Assembly: GCA_050694275.1 (NCBI GenBank)
Contig: JBOGXF010000027.1
Location: forward strand, 1-6,460
Length of the DNA: 6,460 nt
Source of the DNA: JBOGXF01 sp050694275
GTDB taxonomy: Bacteria; Actinomycetota; CADDZG01; WHSQ01
Direction of reading: 5' to 3'
Positions 1-5,563 of this stretch are shown here, in pieces. The notes beneath the pieces are model-generated. The model was not told the origin of the DNA. It saw only the letters and a list, made by a program, of their open reading frames with translations, and did no database searches. Position 1 is the stretch's first letter; every line of letters begins with the position of its first letter. The position numbers were made by a program, and so were the translations under genes.

Positions 1-71
1 AGCGTGGCGTAGCCTCCGGGAAGAAGCCTCGTGAGATCGAGCACCCGGACCCCGCCGAGGGGGCCGCTCAC
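1..71 (-). CDS. Class III (CaiB/BaiF-type) CoA-transferase, N-terminal fragment
   Basis: Only the first 23 codons and two bases of the next lie in the window; the gene runs off the left edge. Reading from a GTG at 69-71, the protein begins MSGPLGGVRVLDLTRLLPGG, then YAT. This matches the N-terminus of family III CoA-transferases and alpha-methylacyl-CoA racemases, where G-x-R-V-L-D-L-T/S-R-x-L-x-G-x-Y-A/C-T is characteristic. A strong ribosome binding site, GGGGGAG (complement of 77-83), lies five bases before the GTG. The GTG overlaps the TGA of the upstream zinc-ribbon gene in a GTGA junction, which suggests coupled translation. Members of this family move CoA between carboxylic acids or epimerise 2-methylacyl-CoAs in the cytoplasm. 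The substrate cannot be told from this fragment. The family call rests on one short motif, supported by the clear start signals. Confidence 0.75.
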   Translation of the reverse strand, partial: MSGPLGGVRVLDLTRLLPGGYAT

Positions 72-286
72 GCAGACTCCCCCGACACCGGACGTTCGCC
101 GACGATCGCGTCGGCCGAGCCGCACCACCTGCAGACGACCTTGTCGACCGAGTGATCGAGGATCTCTTCCTCCTCGACGGTCAGTTCCCCCCCGAGCGAG
201 TAGTGATGGAACGCACGAACGCGTTTGCTCTCGAAGACGTCAAAGCGCGTCTTGTTCCCACAGGCTTCGCAGCGGTAGGTGTTCAT
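68..286 (-). CDS. Small double-CxxC zinc-ribbon protein
   Basis: This is a 72-residue cytoplasmic protein with two Cys pairs, C6-x-x-C9 near the N-terminus (YRCEACG) and C52-x-x-C55 near the C-terminus (VCRWCG). They are expected to bind one structural zinc ion. Between them lies a charged stretch with an acidic run (VEEEEILDH, about 37-45) and an aromatic/basic part (RAFHHYS, about 24-30). Such folds occur in nucleic-acid-binding and protein-docking proteins, but the true function is unknown. The ATG overlaps the phosphatase stop codon as ATGA (283-286), so the two are probably translated together. A GGAGG sequence sits only one base before the ATG, which is close for a ribosome binding site and fits translation by reinitiation. 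The stop is TGA, overlapping the GTG of the next gene. Confidence 0.85.
   Translation of the reverse strand: MNTYRCEACGNKTRFDVFESKRVRAFHHYSLGGELTVEEEEILDHSVDKVVCRWCGSADAIVGERPVSGESA
77..83 (-). promoter_or_regulatory. Ribosome binding site of the CoA-transferase gene
   Basis: The minus strand reads GGGGGAG here, five bases before the GTG at 69-71. It lies inside the 3' end of the zinc-ribbon gene and supports a real start at this overlapping GTG, which an annotation based on ORF length would miss because the gene is cut by the window edge. Confidence 0.7.
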
Positions 287-2067
287 GCCTCCGTGCGATT
301 CATGGCGAATACCACCGTGTCGTCGAACATCGAGCCGAAGTCGTGCGCGTCGGCGTAGATGCCCTGGGCGACATCCTGGGGCCCTGCGCCTGGACGCGCG
401 GCATGTCTCAGAAACGAGTCGCGCACTCGTTCGATGCCGTAGAGCTCGTCGTTCGCGCGCGTCTCCACCAATCCGTCCGTGTACGCAAGGAACACATCCC
501 CCGCCGACAGCTCCAGCGTCTTTTGCTCGTACTGTTGGTCGCTGAACGCACCGAGGATGCCACCCTCGACCGCGGCCGTCTCGACCATCCGGGACTCGGC
601 GCGGTAGACGAGCGGAAGCGGGTGACCGGCAACGGCGAGCTGGCCCACTCGCTCATCGGGATCGAAAAGGAGATACACGAGGGTCGTGAACCGATCCTCG
701 GTAAAGGTCCGCACCAGGGCGTTGTTGAGATGAAAGAGGGCCGAGGACGGACCCGCATTCCTCATGGCGAAGGCGCGCAGCATGTACTTCGCTATCGCCG
801 TCTGAGCCGCGGCCTCCGCGCCTTTACCGGAGACATCGCCCACCACCATCACGATGTTCCCATCGTTCGTCTCGAACGCGTCGAAGTAATCGCCTCCCAC
901 ATCCGACTCTTCGCTTGCGGGCTCGTAGACGGCTCCCACGGTGCAGCCCCTGAACGCCGGCATGTCGGTCGAAGCGATGCCCGACACGAGGCTCCGCGCC
1001 ACTCTCCGCTGACGCTCGAAGCGGCGGGCGTTTTCGAGGGCGTTGCCTCCCTGGACGGTGAGCACCCGAAAGGCCTCGACGACATCTCTGTCGAGGACGA
1101 CCGGCCGGTCGAAGAATGCGGCGACCGCGCCGATGACTTCACCTTCGGGGGAAGGGATCACCGCGAGCGCGGCGCTGGCCTCGACCCCGCTCAGCCCCTC
1201 GACGGCGCCGAGGTCCTCGACCAGCGTGTAGCCGTCGGCGAGCAGGCGGCTCCACGGCTCGCGATCGAGGTCGATGCGCGCCAGTCCGCGGGCCAGAGAG
1301 GCCGGGAGGGAGTGGCCCCCGGTCACGGCAAGAGAGCCCTGTCCCGAGTCGAGGAAGTAGACCGCGGCCGAGGATGCCGATGTGAGCTCGGCCGACGCCG
1401 CGGCGAGCTCCGCGACCACGCGCTGGAGGCGGAGATGAGATCCGATCCTGAGTCCGGCCGATCGAAGATCGTTCAACTGGTTGAAGCGCCGAGCGTTCGA
1501 CACGGCGACTCCGACCTGGCGCCCCACCCCGCGCGCCAGCGCCTCCTCCCGGGCTCCGAGAGCCCGCGGTGACGCAAACTCGACCCCGAGCACGCCGAAC
1601 TCCTCGCCGAGCCGGATCAGCGGGATGCCGACGTAGGCGCCGATCCGGCGTGCGGCGCGCTCCTCGGACGAGAGCTCGTCCTCGGCCGCGTCCGCCACCA
1701 GAAGCGGCCTGCGTCCTTCGAGGGTCTCGTGAAGGAACGCGGGCCCCGCCGGCTCCTCTGCCAGCCGGTCGAGCAGTTCCGCCCCGCGATCGTCGAAGCC
1801 GAAGTGGGCGCGGATCCGGAACCGGCTCGCCTGCGCGTCCCATGTCGCCGCGAAGCAACGATCCGCCGCGAACACCTCCGGGACGAACTTGACCGTGCGT
1901 TCGAGGGTCTCCTCGACCGTGCGGACCTCGGCGAGGGCAGAGGCGAGCCCGAGCAGGACGTGCGCGACCTCGGAGTCGTCCCTGAGACTTTCAAGGGTCC
2001 GCTCCAGCTCCTCGAGGCGCCGCTCTTCTGTCGTCCCGTTCGTCGGGCGAGGGATGCCCGTGGCCAT
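283..2067 (-). CDS. GAF-GAF-PP2C (SpoIIE/RsbU-type) serine phosphatase
   Basis: The predicted protein has 594 residues from the ATG at 2065-2067. An in-frame ATG at 2095-2097 would add ten residues; neither start has a strong ribosome binding site, and the shorter was chosen because a weak purine-rich site (AGAG) lies eight to nine bases before it. Order of parts: a short helical N-terminus (10-35), a GAF domain (about 40-195), a second GAF domain (about 200-350) and a PP2C-like SpoIIE domain (about 362-594). The phosphatase motifs are complete: VGGDYFD (D393, D396), VGDVSGKG (D411), AGHPLPL, AYTDGLVE (D531) and DDTVVF (D582-D583). These Asp residues bind the two catalytic Mg/Mn ions. Relatives dephosphorylate anti-anti-sigma (STAS) proteins and so release alternative sigma factors, with the GAF domains as signal input. 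No STAS or anti-sigma kinase gene is present here, so the target is unknown. No transmembrane segment is seen, so it is probably cytoplasmic. The stop is TGA, overlapping the next gene. Confidence 0.93.
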   Translation of the reverse strand: MATGIPRPTNGTTEERRLEELERTLESLRDDSEVAHVLLGLASALAEVRTVEETLERTVKFVPEVFAADRCFAATWDAQASRFRIRAHFGFDDRGAELLDRLAEEPAGPAFLHETLEGRRPLLVADAAEDELSSEERAARRIGAYVGIPLIRLGEEFGVLGVEFASPRALGAREEALARGVGRQVGVAVSNARRFNQLNDLRSAGLRIGSHLRLQRVVAELAAASAELTSASSAAVYFLDSGQGSLAVTGGHSLPASLARGLARIDLDREPWSRLLADGYTLVEDLGAVEGLSGVEASAALAVIPSPEGEVIGAVAAFFDRPVVLDRDVVEAFRVLTVQGGNALENARRFERQRRVARSLVSGIASTDMPAFRGCTVGAVYEPASEESDVGGDYFDAFETNDGNIVMVVGDVSGKGAEAAAQTAIAKYMLRAFAMRNAGPSSALFHLNNALVRTFTEDRFTTLVYLLFDPDERVGQLAVAGHPLPLVYRAESRMVETAAVEGGILGAFSDQQYEQKTLELSAGDVFLAYTDGLVETRANDELYGIERVRDSFLRHAARPGAGPQDVAQGIYADAHDFGSMFDDTVVFAMNRTEA

Positions 2068-2097
2068 CGCGAGGACTCTAACTGAGCACAAACCCAT

Positions 2098-2119
2098 CGG
2101 CGCTGCTGTCGCGGCGCCG
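2098..2119. repeat. Short inverted repeat upstream of the phosphatase gene
   Basis: CGGCGC (2098-2103) and GCGCCG (2114-2119) form a perfect 6-base inverted repeat around a 10-base loop. It lies in the roughly 100-base space between trpD and the phosphatase start. There is no following T tract on the minus strand, so it does not look like an intrinsic terminator. It might be an operator or leader hairpin. In DNA this rich in GC, a 6-bp match can easily arise by chance. Confidence 0.3.
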
Positions 2120-2169
2120 AGACCTTTGCACTCATTGCCTCGCCCATCCCTAGCACCCCGGTGCGGCGG

Positions 2170-3210
2170 TCAGGCCGAGTTGGAGACCTCGACGAGTCCG
2201 TCGAGCGCCTCCGCCGCCCGCCCCGAATCGATCGTCTGAGCGGCGAGCTCCACCCCCTCGTGCAGATCGGCGGCGAGTCCCCCCGCGACGAGCCCGGCGG
2301 CGGAGTTGAGCACGACGATGTCCCGCTCGGGTCCCGCCTTTTTGGCGAGCACCGACCGGATCGTGGCTGCGTTCTCCTCCGCGCTCCCGCCGGCGATGTC
2401 CCCGATGGATGCCCGGGCGACACCGACGTCGGCGGGATCGAACGTCCACTTCTTCAACTCGGTGCCGCGCAACTCGGCGCCGCGCAGCTCGACGATCTGC
2501 GACGGACCCGACGTCGCGAGCTCATCGATGCCTCCGTCCCCGTGGAACGCGATGACGTGAGTCGATCCGAGCCGCCCGAGCGTCTCGACCATCGGCTCGA
2601 GCATGCGCGGATCCGATACCCCAAGGGCCTGGCGGGTGGCTCCGGCGGGATTGGTGAGGGGGCCGAGGAAGTTGAAGATCGTCGCCACCCCGAGCTCGCG
2701 CCGGGGTGACGCGGCGTGCCGCATGGCGGGGTGGAACACGGGCGCGAAGCAGAAGCCGATCCCGGCCTCGGCGATGCAGCGGGACACCCCTTCGGGGGGC
2801 AAGTCGATCCGCACCCCGAGGGTCTCGAGGACGTCGGCCGAGCCGCAGCGAGAGGACGCCGCCCGGTTGCCGTGCTTGGCGACGCGCGCGCCCGCCCCCG
2901 CGCACACGAGCGCCGCCGCGGTCGAGACGTTGAACGTGCCCAGCCGATCGCCTCCGGTGCCGCAGGTGTCGAGCACGTCACCGGAGACCTCGACCTTCTG
3001 CGCGTACGAACGCATCGTGGTTACCAATCCCACGACCTCTTCGACGCTCTCCCCCTTGGCCCGCAGGGAGATCACGAACCCGGCGATCTGGGCCGGGGTC
3101 GCGGCCCCCTCCATGATCTCCGACATCGCGGCGGCCGCCTCGTCCTCACTCAGGTTGCGCCGCGCCAAGAGCTTCGAGATGACCTGCGCCCAGGAAAACT
3201 CCTCGCCCAT
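2170..3210 (-). CDS. trpD: Anthranilate phosphoribosyltransferase
   Basis: This enzyme transfers the phosphoribosyl group of PRPP to anthranilate, giving N-(5'-phosphoribosyl)anthranilate, the second committed step of tryptophan synthesis in the cytoplasm. The 346-residue length is normal. An N-terminal helical domain (about 1-70) is followed by the PRPP-binding glycine loop DTCGTGGD (81-88), KHGNRAASS (112-120), the LTNPAG motif (185-190) and the Mg-binding GGIDE motif (226-230). All are intact, so the enzyme should be active. The ATG at 3208-3210 was chosen because GGAG lies five bases before it; a GTG two codons further upstream overlaps that site. It follows the M20 hydrolase by 12 bases and probably shares its transcript. 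No other trp gene is present, so trpD stands outside a trp operon here. A 15-base tandem duplication adds five residues near position 245. The stop is TGA. Confidence 0.97.
   Translation of the reverse strand: MGEEFSWAQVISKLLARRNLSEDEAAAAMSEIMEGAATPAQIAGFVISLRAKGESVEEVVGLVTTMRSYAQKVEVSGDVLDTCGTGGDRLGTFNVSTAAALVCAGAGARVAKHGNRAASSRCGSADVLETLGVRIDLPPEGVSRCIAEAGIGFCFAPVFHPAMRHAASPRRELGVATIFNFLGPLTNPAGATRQALGVSDPRMLEPMVETLGRLGSTHVIAFHGDGGIDELATSGPSQIVELRGAELRGTELKKWTFDPADVGVARASIGDIAGGSAEENAATIRSVLAKKAGPERDIVVLNSAAGLVAGGLAADLHEGVELAAQTIDSGRAAEALDGLVEVSNSA
2456..2485. repeat. 15-base tandem duplication inside trpD
   Basis: Two adjacent 15-base units, 2456-2470 and 2471-2485, differ at one base. 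They encode the repeated peptide ELRGA-ELRGT in TrpD (about residues 242-251) and keep the reading frame. It looks like a recent or tolerated in-frame slippage duplication in a surface strand/loop region after the Mg-binding motif. Confidence 0.7.
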
Positions 3211-3215
3211 GAGCA

Positions 3216-3219
3216 CTCC
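3216..3219 (-). promoter_or_regulatory. Ribosome binding site deciding the trpD start
   Basis: GGAG on the minus strand lies five bases before the ATG at 3208-3210. It overlaps the alternative GTG (3214-3216), which makes that GTG an unlikely start. Confidence 0.55.
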
Positions 3220-3222
3220 AGA

Positions 3223-4404
3223 CTAGTGCCCGGCGGAGAGAAGGCGGGCGAACGCGAGCGCATAGGCGACCGCGCCGCACTCGAGCTCGTCGAGGTCGAT
3301 GTACTCACGCGCGGTGTGCGCGATACCGATGTCGCCCGGACCGCACACCACGACCTCGGCTCCCGCCTCCGCCAGGAACCGAGCGTCGGATGCGCCGCGG
3401 AACCCGGCGAGTGCGGCCGGCGCGCCGACGGCGTCGGTCACTGCGCCGGCGACCTCGGTCACGACACGTGCCCCTTCCGGAACCTCGAAGGGACGGCTCG
3501 CGAACTCGAGCGCGACGTGCACGTCGACGTCCGGAAAGCGGGCGCGGCACAGCTCGATCGCGTCTTCGATAGAGGCGCGGACGGACTCCTCGGTCTCACC
3601 GGGAACGGTCCTGCGGTCCACCTCGATCACGCACGAGGCGGGCACGATGTTCGTTTTCTCGCCGCCCCGGATCGTTCCGACGTTGACGCTCGGCCCCCCG
3701 AGAAGCTCGTGCTCGATGTCGGGAAGGGTCTCATCGAGATGTTGCACGAGCTCGGCCATGTGGCGGATCGCGCTGACGCCCTGCTCCGGAGCGGATCCGT
3801 GCGCCGCCACGCCTTTCGTGACGATGCGATACCAGCACGCGCCGCGCTGCGCCCGCACCACCCGGAGCCTGGTCGGCTCACCGACGATGGCGAGGTCCGG
3901 CCGCAAGATCTTCTCGTCCACGAGGAAGCCGGCACCCTTGAAACCCATCGTTTCCTCGTCGGAGACGAGCGCGAGCTCGAGCGTCCCCGAGACGCGTGCC
4001 CCGAGAGCCCGGAGCACCGCGACCGCCTCGAGCGCGGCCGCGATCGGGCCCTTTGCGTCGGCCGACCCGCGTCCCAGAAGGCGCCCGTCTCGAATCGTGG
4101 CCGCAAAGGGATCGACCTCCCACAAAGCGGGATCGCCGGCGGGAACGACGTCGATGTGCGAGCAGTAGCAGAGAGTCGGGCCGCCGTCTCCGGTCCAGCG
4201 GGCAAGGATGCTCGGTCGGTCGGGATCGGCCTCGTGCTCGCTCACGTCGAGGCCGAGCTCTTCGCAATAGCCGGCCGCCAGCCGCGCTGCGCCGGCCTCG
4301 TTGCCCGGGGGGTTCTCCGATGCCGCCTGCACCAGCTCGCTCAGCCGGCCTACCAGGCGATCCCGGTCGAGATGAGCGCGGACATCCGCGACGGAGAGGG
4401 TCAT
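3223..4404 (-). CDS. M20-family metallohydrolase (ArgE/DapE-like deacylase or peptidase)
   Basis: The 393-residue protein belongs to the M20 zinc hydrolases, which cleave N-acyl or peptide bonds using two metal ions in the cytoplasm. The expected metal-binding and catalytic motifs are present: SHIDVVPAGD (H83, with D85), GRGSADAKG (bridging D116), SDEETMG (E150 as general base, E151 as ligand), VGEPT (E176) and IAHTAREYI (H363). The dimerisation domain lies between them (about 185-300) and has the usual histidine in AAHGSAPEQG (H202). The layout fits the ArgE/DapE group (acetylornithine deacetylase, succinyl-diaminopimelate desuccinylase), but the substrate cannot be assigned from motifs, and carboxypeptidase or dipeptidase activity is also possible. 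The gene appears to head the minus-strand set, 12 bases before trpD. Its ATG has no clear ribosome binding site and lies only 20 bases from the divergent start of the membrane-protein gene. The stop is TAG. Confidence 0.93.
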   Translation of the reverse strand: MTLSVADVRAHLDRDRLVGRLSELVQAASENPPGNEAGAARLAAGYCEELGLDVSEHEADPDRPSILARWTGDGGPTLCYCSHIDVVPAGDPALWEVDPFAATIRDGRLLGRGSADAKGPIAAALEAVAVLRALGARVSGTLELALVSDEETMGFKGAGFLVDEKILRPDLAIVGEPTRLRVVRAQRGACWYRIVTKGVAAHGSAPEQGVSAIRHMAELVQHLDETLPDIEHELLGGPSVNVGTIRGGEKTNIVPASCVIEVDRRTVPGETEESVRASIEDAIELCRARFPDVDVHVALEFASRPFEVPEGARVVTEVAGAVTDAVGAPAALAGFRGASDARFLAEAGAEVVVCGPGDIGIAHTAREYIDLDELECGAVAYALAFARLLSAGH

Positions 4405-4424
4405 GCTCTGCGAGACTGTTGTCG

Positions 4425-4670
4425 ATGTCCGCCTATCAAGTCTTCCTGTTGATCGTGATCATTCTGTGGCCCTTCGCAGTCTTCGGCGGGCTGTTTCTCA
4501 TGAGCCGGCTCGAGCGCTACGTCAACCGTCTCGACGCGAGCACCCCCGAGGAGGCCGGGCTCGAACCGGTGTCGGGAACCCCGACCGAGCGCGAGGTCAC
4601 GATCGTTTTCGGGGACAGGGTGGTCGGCGAGCCCGAGTCGGAGCGGTCTGAAGCGAAACCCACCGGTTAG
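4425..4670 (+). CDS. Small single-span membrane protein of unknown function
   Basis: This 81-residue protein begins MSAYQVFLLIVIILWPFAVF and has one hydrophobic segment (about 5-27), followed by a basic/amphipathic stretch (SRLERYVNRL, 27-36) and an acidic, proline-rich tail. The positive charges just after the helix suggest a cytoplasmic C-terminus. I do not recognise the family. The same frame is open upstream, but that part is antisense to the M20 gene; the ATG at 4425 is chosen because it starts directly before the membrane helix. No good ribosome binding site is visible. The stop codon is nine bases before the start of the selenoprotein gene, so the two are probably co-transcribed. The protein could anchor or assist that oxidoreductase at the membrane, which is only a guess from position. 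Confidence 0.72.
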   Translation: MSAYQVFLLIVIILWPFAVFGGLFLMSRLERYVNRLDASTPEEAGLEPVSGTPTEREVTIVFGDRVVGEPESERSEAKPTG

Positions 4671-4679
4671 CATCCCGGC

Positions 4680-5084
4680 ATGGTAGTCGGAGCGCCGGAG
4701 CTGATTCGTCCCCTCATGCTGTACGACGGCGACTGAAGGTTCTGTCGAGCCTCGGCGAGGCTCGTCGCGAGAATCGACCGGGCCGGACGCATCGCGCTCC
4801 TTCCCTTTCAGGATCCCGACGCGCAACCGTTCGTCGAACGCATTCCCGACGAGGACCTACACACGTCGTGGCAATGGCTCGAGCCCGACGGAGGTCGCTT
4901 GATGTCGGGGCGCGCCGGCGTCGCGCTGCTTCGGCGGCTGGAACGGACGAGCTGGTTGGGAGCGGCGCTCGACCTGCTGAGGCTGCACTGGCTCGTCGGC
5001 GCGATCTACTGGGTCATCTCCAAGACCCGTAAGTACACCGGCAAGCTGGTGCGCGACGCGCCCGGCCCCCATCGATTTCCCTAG
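4680..5084 (+). CDS. Selenocysteine-containing DCC-family (DUF393) thiol-disulfide oxidoreductase
   Basis: Read through the in-frame TGA at codon 19 (4734-4736), this gene encodes 134 residues, a normal DCC-family size. The N-terminus reads PLMLYDGD-Sec-RFCRAS, where the family has YDGDCxxC, so the TGA falls exactly on the first active-site cysteine; C22 is the second. The rest matches the family: IALLPFQDPDA (38-48), WLEPDGG (66-72), SGRAGVALLRRL (76-87) and a C-terminal hydrophobic and basic part (about 95-124), ending at TAG. The frame stays open and GC-rich in codon position three on both sides of the TGA. Tryptophan is coded by TGG here, and TGA ends three neighbouring genes, so a changed genetic code is unlikely. 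A SECIS-like hairpin follows the TGA. DCC proteins are thioredoxin-like and thought to act on disulfides; a Sec-Cys pair would make a stronger nucleophile. The partner substrate is unknown. The start at ATG 4680 has a weak ribosome binding site and may be reached by reinitiation; ATG 4716 is an alternative. A TGC-to-TGA error or mutation is the main alternative. Confidence 0.87.
4740..4770 (+). promoter_or_regulatory. Candidate bacterial SECIS element
   Basis: A perfect 8-bp stem, 4746-4753 paired with 4757-4764, closes a three-base loop GGC (4754-4756). The loop begins 17 bases after the TGA, and its first two bases are G. Below the stem there is a U-U mismatch (4745/4765), then G4744-C4766 and a U4743-G4767 wobble, with weak pairs out to 4740/4770. 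In bacteria the SECIS hairpin lies inside the coding sequence just after the Sec UGA and is bound by SelB. Models of the element ask for a small apical loop with an early G, about 16 to 37 bases from the UGA, and this fits. The stem covers codons 23-29 and uses CGA and AGG for arginine and follows TGT for Cys22, codons that a GC-rich gene would use less often. Confidence 0.8.
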
Positions 5085-5104
5085 GGGTCCGGCCGGCATC
5101 GCCG

Positions 5105-5485
5105 TTAGATCTGGGCGATGCACTCGACCTCGACCCGGGCGCCCATCGGGAGGGACGCGACCCCGACCGTGGCGCGCGCCGGGGGATCCTCCGCAAAGTA
5201 CTCCGCGTAAGCGTCGTTGAACTCCGGGAAATCGTTCATGTCGGTGAGGTAGGCAGTCACCTTGAGCACGTGGACGATGCTCGTGCCCGCCGCGTCCAGC
5301 ACGGCCGAGAGGTTCTCGAGGCACCGCCGGGTCTCGTCCGCGATGGCTCCCCCTACCAGCTCGCCGGTGTCGCGATCGAGCCCGATCTGCCCCGAGCAGA
5401 ACACGAGGTTCCGGGAGGCGATCGCCTGCGAATACGGCCCGACCGCCTCCGGGGCATTTGACGTGTGTACCACCATCTTGGACAA
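5105..5485 (-). CDS. ridA: RidA family reactive enamine/imine deaminase
   Basis: RidA hydrolyses reactive 2-aminoacrylate and related enamines/imines, made by PLP enzymes such as threonine/serine dehydratase, to 2-keto acids and ammonia, and so protects PLP enzymes in the cytoplasm. The 126-residue protein has the family marks: NAPEAVGPYSQA near the N-terminus, FCSGQIGLDRDTGELV, TAYLTDMNDFPEFNDAY, and the C-terminal signature PARATVGVASLPMGARVEVE with the catalytic Arg and the late Glu. The TTG at 5483-5485 is chosen as start: it gives MSKMVVHTSNAPEA, close in length and sequence to E. coli RidA, and lies seven bases after a GGAGG core. A longer frame up to 5506 is open but would put that site inside the gene; an ATG at 5474-5476 is a shorter option. 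It is convergent with the selenoprotein gene, 20 bases apart, and divergent from the sensor gene. The stop is TAA. Confidence 0.95.
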   Translation of the reverse strand: MSKMVVHTSNAPEAVGPYSQAIASRNLVFCSGQIGLDRDTGELVGGAIADETRRCLENLSAVLDAAGTSIVHVLKVTAYLTDMNDFPEFNDAYAEYFAEDPPARATVGVASLPMGARVEVECIAQI

Positions 5486-5491
5486 AATGGA

Positions 5492-5499
5492 CCCTCCTT
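5492..5499 (-). promoter_or_regulatory. Strong ribosome binding site of ridA
   Basis: The minus strand reads AAGGAGGG, close to a perfect anti-16S match. Its GGAGG core is seven bases before the TTG at 5483-5485 but sixteen before the next ATG, which supports the TTG start. Confidence 0.8.
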
Positions 5500-5553
5500 G
5501 CCGCATGCGATCGATGAGCGCACACTAGAACGCCTACGCGGGACAAACCAGCC

Positions 5554-5558
5554 GGGAG
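5554..5558 (+). promoter_or_regulatory. Ribosome binding site of the GAF sensor gene
   Basis: GGGAG lies five bases before the GTG at 5564-5566. There is no in-frame ATG or GTG upstream with a better site, so this supports the chosen start. Confidence 0.5.
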
Positions 5559-5563
5559 CCGGG

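Noticed and set aside
31..1572. Long plus-strand open frame of 513 codons opposite the phosphatase gene
   Set aside because: It is rich in Arg, Pro and Ser with no recognisable domain, while the minus strand here shows complete GAF and SpoIIE phosphatase motifs. Long antisense frames are common in GC-rich DNA.
2153..2164. Possible terminator hairpin after trpD
   Set aside because: GCACC/GGTGC leaves only two loop bases, so at most four pairs form, and no T tract follows on the minus strand.
2716..4452. Long plus-strand open frame of 578 codons opposite trpD and the M20 gene
   Set aside because: No family motifs, low-complexity basic composition, and both genes on the opposite strand are intact and recognisable.
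4734..4736. TGA read as tryptophan, or as a plain pseudogene stop
   Set aside because: TGA ends trpD, the phosphatase and the zinc-ribbon gene, and Trp is TGG here. A random nonsense mutation is unlikely to hit the active-site Cys exactly and be followed by a correctly spaced hairpin, though a base-call error cannot be fully excluded.
4899..5084. Separate 61-codon gene starting at TTG
   Set aside because: It is the C-terminal part of the DCC-family protein in the same frame as 4680-4736; family similarity runs continuously across the TGA.
5079..5104. Bidirectional terminator between the selenoprotein gene and ridA
   Set aside because: Short palindromes (CCCTAGGG, CCGGCCGG) are present but none forms a stem with loop and T tract.
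5480..5547. Direct repeat GGACAAA at 5480-5486 and 5541-5547 in the ridA/sensor intergenic region
   Set aside because: Seven bases only, with the first copy overlapping the ridA start; not enough to call a regulator site.
5522..5550. Promoter for ridA (TAGTGT as -10, TGGTTT as -35, 17-base gap, minus strand)
   Set aside because: The -10 fits a loose actinobacterial TAnnnT, but the -35 is poor and such matches occur by chance; position is plausible only.
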